A stretch of DNA of 36,469 nucleotides from positions 1-36,469 of the forward strand of contig JACPHU010000027.1 of NCBI GenBank assembly GCA_016188495.1, read 5' to 3'. This document shows, piece after piece, positions 18,300-27,248 of this stretch. The stretch comes from Candidatus Uhrbacteria bacterium (GTDB taxonomy: Bacteria; Patescibacteriota; Patescibacteriia; UBA9934; GWF2-40-263). The notes below the pieces were generated by a model, which did not search any database, was not told the origin of the DNA, and saw only the letters and a list, made by a program, of their open reading frames with translations. A program made the position numbers and the translations under genes. Positions within the stretch are counted from its first letter, which is position 1. Every line of letters starts with the position of its first letter.

Positions 18300-18326
18300 C
18301 TTCCAGGTATTGGAAGTTTTTTTGTT
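18300..18326 (+). terminator. Terminator after tRNA-His
   Basis: ACTTCCaggtattGGAAGTTTTTTTG. Confidence 0.65.
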
Positions 18327-18359
18327 TTTATTCAAAACAAAAACCCAACAGATGTTGGG

Positions 18360-19625
18360 TTAGATTTGATTGATACGCCAGCGTCTCAGACGTCTGTGGG
18401 TTTTTGGAGAATCCCAGTTTACCCCGTAGTGGGGAGAGAGAAAGGTTGGAATATCGGTATATCGGTCGCCTGTGTTAGGAAACCAGATTTTACACAAGAC
18501 GTCATCGATCTGTTTGGAGCGATACAGAAAATGATTCGTTTCTGATCGTGCGTGATTTTCGTTTAGAAAATCTTGAATGGTTGTGATCAGCAGCTCTGTT
18601 GGTCCTGCGATCGTGCGCGAACCTAAATGTCTACAGAATACACCAATGATTTTACAATCCCAGTAATCTACATTTCGGTGTGGATTTTCCGAGCTTATAT
18701 CCTCACGCGGAAGTAGCGGTTCTTTCCATAAGATTTCTTTTACATAAGAGGCAAACCGTTCAGCATCTTGTCGCGTCGCCTGGTGAAGGCGTCCATTCCT
18801 TTCTGTTCCTACAACAACATACTTTGATCCTCTTCTATCAGAGAGTGTTCTTCCGCGTTCCAATTTTAGAAGAGTGGAAAAAGGACTTTTATATCGACTA
18901 TCTACATAGATAATGAAGGTCTCTCCATGTGCATGAACCACACGGCACATCAACATTTCGCCGTCTGTGGAGAGAATATGTGGGTAGGTGCGCTTTTTCA
19001 AACGAGTCGCCGTTTCTTCATCTGGAAAGAATTCTACTCCCACAACTTTTTTTTGTTGTTTGAGATCTTTGAGTCCTACGACCCAGAGATCTCTGGATTC
19101 CTCAGAAGTAAACAGTCGTTCTTGGGAGAGAGCATCAATTTGCTCCAGATCTTCTGAGACTCCTAGTTTGGGATCGTTTTTTTCGATGCTGAAAATTTGC
19201 AGAGCAATGCCCAATTGACGATGGGCTTCAAAGTGCAGACGTTGTTTTAGCGAAGGCGCTTCATTCCCCGGATGAGTGCCGGCATGTTTGAGCATGCGGA
19301 TAGGATCGAGACAATTTTCAATGGTATTGTGCGGCGCCAAACTTTTTCTGAAGGGTTTCAAAAATTCTTTGGTTACCGTTTCAACCATGTTCAATGCTTC
19401 TATGAGCCCGTATGACATTTGCCTATGAAATTCTTGCGCTCCCATTGAGGTGGGAATCTCATCTGTCTGATGAGTTTGGAAAAAGGCGGCATATAGGGCT
19501 TCTGCAGGATCGTAGCCTTTATCTACAAGCTGCTTGAAAATCCGGTACATCTCCTCAATGAGAAGAAATTGCTGTGGAAGTGATCGAAAGACCAGACTGT
19601 CTTCGGGTTGGAACAATGGTGGCAC
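18360..19625 (-). CDS. Hypothetical protein
   Basis: 421-aa ORF without a recognised domain. Confidence 0.65.
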   Translation of the reverse strand: MPPLFQPEDSLVFRSLPQQFLLIEEMYRIFKQLVDKGYDPAEALYAAFFQTHQTDEIPTSMGAQEFHRQMSYGLIEALNMVETVTKEFLKPFRKSLAPHNTIENCLDPIRMLKHAGTHPGNEAPSLKQRLHFEAHRQLGIALQIFSIEKNDPKLGVSEDLEQIDALSQERLFTSEESRDLWVVGLKDLKQQKKVVGVEFFPDEETATRLKKRTYPHILSTDGEMLMCRVVHAHGETFIIYVDSRYKSPFSTLLKLERGRTLSDRRGSKYVVVGTERNGRLHQATRQDAERFASYVKEILWKEPLLPREDISSENPHRNVDYWDCKIIGVFCRHLGSRTIAGPTELLITTIQDFLNENHARSETNHFLYRSKQIDDVLCKIWFPNTGDRYTDIPTFLSPHYGVNWDSPKTHRRLRRWRINQI

Positions 19626-19720
19626 GTAGACTCCGGTTAAATGAAAGGTTCTTTACCCAAGGTTTTGGTAAGCCCTATGGATCTAAACAAGAAATGCTAA
19701 AGACGTCAATAATGGCGTAT

Positions 19721-19757
19721 AAAAAATCACCCTGGGACAATCTCAGGGCGATTTTTT
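19721..19757 (-). terminator. Terminator of the HEAT-repeat gene
   Basis: AAAAAATCaCCCTGggacaatctCAGGGcGATTTTTT. Confidence 0.7.
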
Positions 19758-19762
19758 TAGAA

Positions 19763-20992
19763 TCAGTTATTTTGTGATGAGACGGCTCTATCAAAATCAA
19801 TCACATACACTTTTGGAGGTTTTTCAAGAATGGGTTCATCTTGCTCATCGCGATCAAAATAAACAATAAAGTTATTTTCATGGGTATGTCCGTGGGCAAC
19901 TCCTAAAGTCTCTAAAGCTTTTTTGATTTTTTCAACCTGTTCATCAATTGTCTGTGTATAGAATCCAACGTCTTGCTTCCATATTGCCACAGAAGGAGCT
20001 GGTAACACTCGGGTGACCACATCTACACGATACGTCTGAGGATTAAGAGTTGCTTTCACAATCGGTTCTACAGGGACGTAATCAAACCCCTGATTTTTCC
20101 AGAATTCAACATCTTCATACGCCCGTTTCCATCCTTGGAATGGTCCAAGATCAATATGACGAATGATCGCTCTATTTCGAAGAGATTCATGACCTTCCAC
20201 AAACCCTTGATCTAATAATGTTGTTCCCGAACCTGTTTTTGAAAATGATTCAACAAAGAACGGATCTTGAACATCTTTATAAAGAGGCGTGGTTTTAGCA
20301 AGTGCTTTCCAGTGTTGAAATAATTCTGATCCGGTTTGTTTGATATCTCTTATGAGATTTTGAGCACGCTGAGTCTGGTCAGAATCTTTTAGAGGGGTTT
20401 CAGGAATAACAGTATGATTATCCGTACGATCTTCAAAATCAGTATTTAATAATCCATAAGAAAGATGCTTTTCAAGAGCGTCAGACAGATCTGGATTTTT
20501 CATGTGTCGAGCTTGTTCAATCAGTTCAGGACGATCTTTTTTTGGAACTTTCCAAATATCTACACAAAATTGTTCAGCGGCTCGCTTACGAACTTTCATT
20601 TCTTTATCTTTAAGAGCCTGTTCAAATAATCGTTGTTTATCTTCTTTTGAGACAAGAGAAGTGAATAATCCTATAACTTCACAACGAATAGCGATATTTT
20701 TATCTTGTAAGGCTTGCTCAATTAAACCTAGTCGGTCCATTTCTAAAACGATTTTAATTTGCGAAACAGCAAACAAACGAGCGAGCACATTCTCATCTTG
20801 GAGATCTTGTTTAACACGCTTAAAAAATTCTTTTCTTATTTTTTCTTGTTCATTTTTTGGAAATGTATCAATCAATTCTAAAATAATATTTGGTTTAAAA
20901 TCCTTTTCAGGACTAAGATCAATATCTTCATCCCGAAAAATATTCTCATATAAATCAAAACGTTGTTGTTCCATCAGTTGCGGAATCAACAT
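19763..20992 (-). CDS. HEAT-like repeat protein with C-terminal degenerate kinase-like (APH/ChoK-type) module
   Basis: Repeated helical units (IEQALQDKNIAIRCEVIGLF; FEQALKDKEMKVRKRAAEQF) and C-terminal VAHGHTHENNFIVYF...KVYVIDFDRA. Confidence 0.55.
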   Translation of the reverse strand: MLIPQLMEQQRFDLYENIFRDEDIDLSPEKDFKPNIILELIDTFPKNEQEKIRKEFFKRVKQDLQDENVLARLFAVSQIKIVLEMDRLGLIEQALQDKNIAIRCEVIGLFTSLVSKEDKQRLFEQALKDKEMKVRKRAAEQFCVDIWKVPKKDRPELIEQARHMKNPDLSDALEKHLSYGLLNTDFEDRTDNHTVIPETPLKDSDQTQRAQNLIRDIKQTGSELFQHWKALAKTTPLYKDVQDPFFVESFSKTGSGTTLLDQGFVEGHESLRNRAIIRHIDLGPFQGWKRAYEDVEFWKNQGFDYVPVEPIVKATLNPQTYRVDVVTRVLPAPSVAIWKQDVGFYTQTIDEQVEKIKKALETLGVAHGHTHENNFIVYFDRDEQDEPILEKPPKVYVIDFDRAVSSQNN

Positions 20993-21378
20993 GAGTGCTT
21001 TGTCTCGTGATTCATAACGAATTTTTTTTCTTTGCTATCTTCCGATTCATCCGATGAACGTAAGACTTCTAAAATCGTCGGAATCACATACTGTTGCAAT
21101 TCTTTCTGTTGATCCTCTGGTACTTGAGCTAGAACTTCAATCATTCCCAAGCGTGCAGACAAATCTCCATGTTTTAAACCCTCAACAATAAAGCCGAGGG
21201 TTTCCTTTTGAACGCGTTCTTGGCTTTTTTCGTAACGTTCATAATCTCTTGGTGTGGGTTCTGGATCGCCTGACAGACGATAGAAAGAAGTATGTTTTTG
21301 GAAACGTTTGTACTGTTCAGATGAAGTTCTTCGAAGTTTCTCTGGATTTTCATTTCTAGTAAAACCTTCACGCAACAT
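20986..21378 (-). CDS. N-terminal part of the same HEAT-repeat protein, separated by a -1 frame change at an A8 run
   Basis: Protein reads through as ...SKEKK|IRYESRDKALMLIPQLMEQQ if one A is re-read at 21022-21029. Confidence 0.5.
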   Translation of the reverse strand: MLREGFTRNENPEKLRRTSSEQYKRFQKHTSFYRLSGDPEPTPRDYERYEKSQERVQKETLGFIVEGLKHGDLSARLGMIEVLAQVPEDQQKELQQYVIPTILEVLRSSDESEDSKEKKFVMNHETKHSC

Positions 21379-21496
21379 ACTCTTATAAAAATATTTTTTA
21401 TTTTACGCGTTCTTATTTTATAGGAAGAAGTCATTTTTGATTAGGGTTTGTTGATTTTCTAGCTTTTGTAAGGCCTCGTTGATACACTTTGCTTAC

Positions 21497-24109
21497 ATGT
21501 CTACACAAGAAACAATTCTTTTATTGGATGGGAATGCTCTTTTACACCGCGCTTGGCATGCGATTCCTCCTTTAACGACGAAAAAGGGGGTTGTGGTCAA
21601 TGCTGCCTACGGCTTTGCTATGGTGGTAGAAAAAATGCTTGAGACGTACAAACCTGATTACATGGCGGTTGCCTGGGACTTGCCTGGCAAAACCTTTCGA
21701 CATGAGCTGTACGAAGCCTATAAGGCTCAAAGGGAAAAAAAGGAACAAGAGCTTTATGACCAGATTCCGCTCATTCAGAATATTCTTGAGGCTTTCGGGA
21801 TTCCCAGCCTTCAGACTCCTGGGTTTGAGGCCGACGATATTATTGGAACTCTCTCTAAACAGGCAGCAGAAAGAGGATTAAAAACACTGATCGTGACCGG
21901 AGATTTGGATAGTTTGCAGTTGGTGGATGAAAACACCAACGTTGTCTTTTTTCAAAAAGGGATTAGTGAAACAAAGGTATATGACCCTGTATCGGTCAAA
22001 GAACGGTATGGACTCACACCGGATCAACTTATTGATTACAAAGCTCTTCGTGGAGATCCATCTGACAATATTCCTGGAATTGCCGGTATTGGGGAGAAGA
22101 CCGCAACGATGCTTCTTCAAGAATACGGAACCATTGAGGGAATTTTGGAAGCATTGGATCGGATCGAAGAAAAATATGCGAAAAAATTGCGCGGGCAAGA
22201 ACAGCTCATTACCCAGTCTCTTACATTGGTAAAAATTGTCCGTGATGTTCCTCTGGAATTTTCGTTTTCGTCCGCTGTGGTTGGCCAGCCAAATCTTGAA
22301 CAGCTGTTGCCTTTGTATCGAGAACTCGAATTTAGGACGTTGCTGAAAAAACATCATGATCATTCCCCTGTTTTAGAGAAAAAATCAAAGGAACCAAAAG
22401 CGGTTATTCAGATAACACGTGAGGTGCAGACGTTTGTCGATGCGTTTTCTTCTTCATCGACTCTGGGTGTTCTTGTGGCGCAACAGCCGGCAGATTTGTT
22501 TGGTGCGACGCTTGCTGCCGTGGCTTGTTCTGACGGAGTACAAACACTTGTTCTTCCCAATCCTTCAAAAGAGGCGTTAGAAAAAATAACTTCTCTTCTT
22601 CTCAAAACAGAAAAGGTCGTGAGTCATGATCTTAAACAACTCATGCATCTATTAGGGGCACCTCTTACGGGTGACTTGTTTGATACCATGATCGCTTCTT
22701 ATCTGCTTCATTCTGGCAGTCGCGCGCATGACCTGTCCGGCGTTGTTTTTCAATCGTTAGGTCGTTCTATTTCTGAAATTCCTTCTACGTTTTCAAAACA
22801 AAAGGAGTATGAACAGTTCGGTCAGATTGTCGCTATATTGCCGGAGTTGTCTGAAAAGATGGAAATACAGATGAAACAGATCGGAGCAGAAAAAGTGTTT
22901 GAAGAAATAGAGATGCCTCTCCTTTGTGTGCTCTATCGCATGGAAGTGGAAGGAATTGAGCTTGATACGGCAAGTCTTTCGGCTTTTTCTGTCACTATTC
23001 AAAAACGCATGAGGGAATTGACGGATGCGATCACGAAATTAGCCGGAGTGGAATTTAATCTCAATTCCCCGTCTCAGCTTGCGGATGTATTGTTTGATAC
23101 GCTCAAGATTTCCACAAAAGGCATTAAAAAAACTAAGTCAGGATTTTCTACAGCTGCTCCTGAGTTGGAAAAATTATGGGACGTCCATCCGATTATCCCC
23201 CTATTGAGTGAATATCGAGAGCTTTCAAAATTACAGTCCACGTACGTCGATACTCTACCAAAACTGGTTGATAAAGACGGTCGCGTTCATACGACGTTTA
23301 ATCAAGCCATTGCCTCCACTGGTAGACTTTCTTCCTCTGATCCGAACCTCCAAAATATTCCCATTAAGACAGAACTTGGACGTGAGATTCGCAAGGCATT
23401 CGTGGCTTCCCGAGGGAACATCCTGTTGGCAGCGGACTATAGTCAGATTGAGCTACGTCTTGCTGCTGTCATTGCTAAAGACGAACCGTTCATTAAAGCG
23501 TTTCAAGAAGGGGCGGATATTCATACGTGCACGGCTTCAGAAATTTGGGAAGTTGCTGAGTCAGAGGTGACTAAAGATCAACGACGGGCCGCTAAGGCTA
23601 TTAACTTTGGTATTCTTTATGGCATGGGACCGCGTTCCCTTTCACGTTCAACAGGTCTCACCATGAATGAGGCAAAGCGATTTATTGATCGATACTTTGA
23701 AATTCATCATGCCATTGCAAACTATTTGAATGAAACAAAAGTGAAAGCTCATCAAGATGGTTACGTGGAAACTCTTTTTGGTCGTAGACGATATTTGCCA
23801 GAAATTCATTCCGGAGTCCCTATGCTTGTTGCCTCTGCTGAACGCATGGCGATTAACATGCCTATCCAGGGAACAGAAGCCGATATTATTAAAATCGCGA
23901 TGTTGCGTGTTGACGGTTGGTTGAAGACAAGTGGATGGCCTGCGAAATTGTTATTACAGGTTCATGATGAGTTAGTTCTTGAGGTTCAAAAAGAAGCGAT
24001 AGAACCTGTAATTCTTGGGATACGAGAAATGATGGAAAGCGTGGCATCATTTGAAGTGCCGTTGGTGGTAGATATAGAAGTAGGAAAGAATTGGGGTGAA
24101 CTTAAATAG
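21497..24109 (+). CDS. polA: DNA polymerase I
   Basis: 5'-nuclease domain (TGDLDSLQLV, GDPSDNIPGIAGIGEKTA), polymerase motifs (ASTGRLSSSDPNLQNIPI, DYSQIELRLAA, RRAAKAINFGILYGMG, VHDELVLE). Confidence 0.97.
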   Translation: MSTQETILLLDGNALLHRAWHAIPPLTTKKGVVVNAAYGFAMVVEKMLETYKPDYMAVAWDLPGKTFRHELYEAYKAQREKKEQELYDQIPLIQNILEAFGIPSLQTPGFEADDIIGTLSKQAAERGLKTLIVTGDLDSLQLVDENTNVVFFQKGISETKVYDPVSVKERYGLTPDQLIDYKALRGDPSDNIPGIAGIGEKTATMLLQEYGTIEGILEALDRIEEKYAKKLRGQEQLITQSLTLVKIVRDVPLEFSFSSAVVGQPNLEQLLPLYRELEFRTLLKKHHDHSPVLEKKSKEPKAVIQITREVQTFVDAFSSSSTLGVLVAQQPADLFGATLAAVACSDGVQTLVLPNPSKEALEKITSLLLKTEKVVSHDLKQLMHLLGAPLTGDLFDTMIASYLLHSGSRAHDLSGVVFQSLGRSISEIPSTFSKQKEYEQFGQIVAILPELSEKMEIQMKQIGAEKVFEEIEMPLLCVLYRMEVEGIELDTASLSAFSVTIQKRMRELTDAITKLAGVEFNLNSPSQLADVLFDTLKISTKGIKKTKSGFSTAAPELEKLWDVHPIIPLLSEYRELSKLQSTYVDTLPKLVDKDGRVHTTFNQAIASTGRLSSSDPNLQNIPIKTELGREIRKAFVASRGNILLAADYSQIELRLAAVIAKDEPFIKAFQEGADIHTCTASEIWEVAESEVTKDQRRAAKAINFGILYGMGPRSLSRSTGLTMNEAKRFIDRYFEIHHAIANYLNETKVKAHQDGYVETLFGRRRYLPEIHSGVPMLVASAERMAINMPIQGTEADIIKIAMLRVDGWLKTSGWPAKLLLQVHDELVLEVQKEAIEPVILGIREMMESVASFEVPLVVDIEVGKNWGELK

Positions 24110-24323
24110 AGACTTCTGTAAAAACGCGTCTTTTCGTTTTCCGGCCCATGGCCGGACCCGGCCTTCAGGCCGGGCACTGCGCCCGTCGACCCCACTCTCC
24201 CTATGTGAATAGGGTTCGTAGGGCTCGACCCGCCCGAATGAACGTTCGACGGTCGGGCGGGCAGCCCGTTCCTGTCTGCCGACAGGCAGGCAACGAAAAT
24301 CCATCATTTATACAAAAGTCTCC
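24109..24323 (-). repeat. Nested palindromic element E6 (inverted orientation) between polA and holA
   Basis: Minus strand GGAGACTTTTGTATAAATGATGGATTTTCGTTGCC...AACGGGCTGCCCGCCCGACCGTCGAACGTTC matches the interior of E1; outer end AGAGACTTCTGTAAAAACG overlaps the polA stop codon. Confidence 0.75.
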
Positions 24324-24349
24324 TTACAAAGGATTTTAGAGAAAAAAAT

Positions 24350-25327
24350 ATGCTGATTTTTGTTTACGGAGACGATACCTTTCGGGTACAAGAAAAAATT
24401 CATCAGATGACAAAGGCGTTTCGAGAAAAATTTGATCCGTCAGGATTAAATCTTTCAGAGTATTCCTTTGAAGGAACAAAAAAAGGAATGTTAGGTGAGA
24501 TTGTAGGCTCAGCTCGCTCGCTTCCTTTTTTTGGAAAAAAACGAATGATGATCGTGAAACAATTAATTTCTGAGGTGAAATCTTCTGATGTTCAAGCCTG
24601 GGTGAGCGGATTTACCGATCTTCCTGAATCGAACATCGTGATTTTTTGGGAGACGCTTGAGCCTAAAGCCTTAGAAAAGAAACCGTTATTTAAAAAATTA
24701 TCCGAAATGGCTGAAGTTCATCACTATACGTTTCCCCAACTTCAGGGCAGTGCACTCAACCAGTGGGTTCAAGCGCGTTTTAAGGAACGAGCTGGATTTA
24801 TTGAGATGAAAGCCTTGGTGTCCCTTGTTGAACGCGTTGGTTCTGATTTATGGCGCATGGATCAAGAAATTGGAAAGCTTGTTGGTTATGCCAACGGAAA
24901 ACCAGTCACTCTTGAGATGATTCAAAAACTCGTTCACGAAGATTTTGAAGGAAAAATTTTTACGCTTATCGACGCTATTTCGCAGCGCCGTCCTGTTGAA
25001 GCGATCCGTTTGTTGCAAGAAGAACGTTTGTCAGGTGCGGATGATCATTATTTGCTTACCATGCTTGGTCGACAGGTACGAATTTTATTAGGAATTCGGG
25101 CAATGCTGGAAGAAAATGCTCAAGTGAATAAGCAGGAAATTGCGCTAGCGTTGGGAATACACCCATTTGTTGCTCAAAAAGGAATGAGCCAGGTTCGCGG
25201 ATTTACGCTCAAACAACTAAAGAAGGTGCACGATTTGTTGTTTCAGTTTGATTATCAACTAAAAACAGGTGGTATTGATGCACAAATGGCCGTTGATTTA
25301 ACAACGGTCGAATTGATTCGGTCTTAA
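24350..25327 (+). CDS. holA: DNA polymerase III subunit delta
   Basis: FVYGDDTFRVQEKI...GSARSLPFFGKKRMMIVKQL...; clamp-loader delta architecture, 325 aa. Confidence 0.88.
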   Translation: MLIFVYGDDTFRVQEKIHQMTKAFREKFDPSGLNLSEYSFEGTKKGMLGEIVGSARSLPFFGKKRMMIVKQLISEVKSSDVQAWVSGFTDLPESNIVIFWETLEPKALEKKPLFKKLSEMAEVHHYTFPQLQGSALNQWVQARFKERAGFIEMKALVSLVERVGSDLWRMDQEIGKLVGYANGKPVTLEMIQKLVHEDFEGKIFTLIDAISQRRPVEAIRLLQEERLSGADDHYLLTMLGRQVRILLGIRAMLEENAQVNKQEIALALGIHPFVAQKGMSQVRGFTLKQLKKVHDLLFQFDYQLKTGGIDAQMAVDLTTVELIRS

Positions 25328-25349
25328 TCTCTCGCATAATAGGTATAAT

Positions 25350-25382
25350 AAAAAAGAGATCCATACGGATCTCTTTTTTATT
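25350..25382. terminator. Bidirectional terminator
   Basis: AAAAAAGAGATCCatacGGATCTCTTTTTTA. Confidence 0.75.
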
Positions 25383-25650
25383 ATGCGCTCAAGAGCGTAT
25401 GAAGTTTTTTCATGAGACGGGACTTGTAGCGAGCAACGGTATTCTGTTTAAAAACCTTCTTTTGAACAGCTTTATCAAGTTTTTTCCCTACAAGTTGTAC
25501 AAGATTTTTTGCATCGTCCATCTGTTTGCTTGTGAGAGCTTTTCGTACCTTAACTCGAAGCGAGTGGATTTCTGCTTTTATCACTTTATTGCGCTGAGCA
25601 TTCTTTTCGTTTTGGCGAAGAGCTTTTTTTGCATTGTTGAGCTTTGGCAT
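25381..25650 (-). CDS. rpsT: 30S ribosomal protein S20
   Basis: MPKLNNAKKALRQNEKNAQRNKVIKAEIHSLRVKVRKAL...; likely start at 25650 inside ORF 25381..25692. Confidence 0.92.
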   Translation of the reverse strand: MPKLNNAKKALRQNEKNAQRNKVIKAEIHSLRVKVRKALTSKQMDDAKNLVQLVGKKLDKAVQKKVFKQNTVARYKSRLMKKLHTLLSA

Positions 25651-25763
25651 AGAAAACAGAGGTGTTGAACCAGTGAATGTTGAGCTGTACATTAAGACCA
25701 GATTAGTATAGCGATCTTTTTTAAAATGTCAAAGGAATCATTCCTAAATGCGAGAATTTAAGA

Positions 25764-26915
25764 TTAATCGTCTTGTTCTTCTGCGTTTGAATAGACAAGT
25801 TCAAGCGGATCCATTTGTTTTCCAGAAATTCCTTCTGTCACGCGATAAATGTCCTTATCAATTTTTTTGAGTTCTCGAGAGGAAGCTGAATAGGCTCTAA
25901 CCGTTGTTTCAAGATGTTTCCCTAATTTATTATGGTGGTCTTCGTACGCTTTCATGTGTCGCATGAGATTTTCCGCTTGTTTTTGGATATCTTTGACAGA
26001 TTCCTCAATTTGAAGGGCTTTTAACCCTAAGATAACGGTTTGAAGGTAAGCAAAAAAGGACGTTGGAGAGACGATCATCACCCCTTTTTCAAAGGCGTAT
26101 TCAATGAGATTGCGTGAATTTACTTTTACTGTTCCAACGGTTTGACTAATAAGATTGTGATAAACCCCTTCTGCAGGAATAAACATGAAAGCAAAATTCG
26201 TCGTCCCTTTTTCGGTTTGAATATATTTGGATGTTTCATCAATACGCAATTTTACATCCGATTTAAATTCCTTTTCTAATTGTTCTCGACGTGTAGGGTC
26301 ATTTTCTACCGATATCCTATTGTAATTCTCAAGTGAAAATTTTGCGTCAATAGGTATCAACATTTCTCGAATGAAAATGACAGCATCAGGAATGAGAGAT
26401 TGTTTACTGTTTTCGTCTATTCCTAGTGGGTATTGCATTTGATACTGACCTGGTGGAAGGACTTGATTTAACAAGGTTTCAAGCCAATATTCCCCTAGAA
26501 TTCCTCTTTGTTTGGGATTTTTTAAAATATTTTCTAAGCTTTGAAGCTGTCCTGAAAAATTGAGGACTTGTTTATTGGTTTCATCCAGTTTTGTTAATTT
26601 TTCTGTCACATCTCGAATAATTCCAGAGGTATGGCTGAAATGTTTTTGAAGGGTTGAGGAAGATTCCTGCATGTTTTGAACAAGGCGTTCGTGCATGAGA
26701 TCTAATTTTCCTTCCATTTCTTTTCGTTGTGTGGTGGTTGTCTGCTGGATTTCCTTCCGAACATCGTTGAGTAATCCCAGAAGTTGTGGGTCAAAGGATT
26801 GAGTTTCTTGTTTTTTCCGTACAGATAAGTAAATGATCGTTACGATAGCTAAAAAGAGAGTGATGATAAGAACGAGTTCAGTAGTCATAGGTTTTGACGA
26901 TGTGTTTGTACTCAC
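25764..26915 (-). CDS. rmuC: RmuC-family DNA recombination protein
   Basis: N-terminal TM, coiled coil, then GILGEYWLETLLNQVLPPGQYQMQYPLG...PDAVIFIREMLIPIDAKFSLENY...FMFIPAEGVY. Confidence 0.92.
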   Translation of the reverse strand: MSTNTSSKPMTTELVLIITLFLAIVTIIYLSVRKKQETQSFDPQLLGLLNDVRKEIQQTTTTQRKEMEGKLDLMHERLVQNMQESSSTLQKHFSHTSGIIRDVTEKLTKLDETNKQVLNFSGQLQSLENILKNPKQRGILGEYWLETLLNQVLPPGQYQMQYPLGIDENSKQSLIPDAVIFIREMLIPIDAKFSLENYNRISVENDPTRREQLEKEFKSDVKLRIDETSKYIQTEKGTTNFAFMFIPAEGVYHNLISQTVGTVKVNSRNLIEYAFEKGVMIVSPTSFFAYLQTVILGLKALQIEESVKDIQKQAENLMRHMKAYEDHHNKLGKHLETTVRAYSASSRELKKIDKDIYRVTEGISGKQMDPLELVYSNAEEQDD

Positions 26916-27012
26916 GTACTATTGTGTCGCCTCTTAGTATAGCAAACACGATGTAACTCTTCGCCTTTTATCGTATAAGTTCCTTCTGTAATATTTTACG
27001 ACACTTATTTAT

Positions 27013-27244
27013 GAGATCTCTCAAAACTCGATGAGATTGCCTTGAACGTCATGCCGAAGGCAGATCCGCCTCTGGCGGAGGCTGTCCGCCCGGACTCATG
27101 TCCATTCGGACGGGCTATCTCTGAAAACGTACCCAAAATGTACGTTGACCCTTCGATAAACTCAGGGTCAGTCTGAGTTTATCGAAGACTGAAGAGATAG
27201 CTGGGCGCCCGTGAAAGGCAAGATCGCGAGTTTTGAGAGATCTC
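27013..27244 (+). repeat. Nested palindromic element E5, directly upstream of tRNA-Arg(CCT)
   Basis: GAGATCTCTCAAAACTCGATGAGATTGCCTTGAACG ... GGGCGCCCGTGAAAGGCAAGATCGCGAGTTTTGAGAGATCTC; several further hairpins inside. Confidence 0.9.
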
Positions 27245-27248
27245 CAAT

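Noticed and set aside
21497-24109. Loss of 3'-5' proofreading residues in PolA
   Set aside because: The exonuclease region lacks the FDTET-like motif, but this is common in bacterial PolA and not a novelty.
3579-27244. CRISPR array
   Set aside because: The repeats are dispersed, palindromic and individually variable, without regular spacers; no cas genes.
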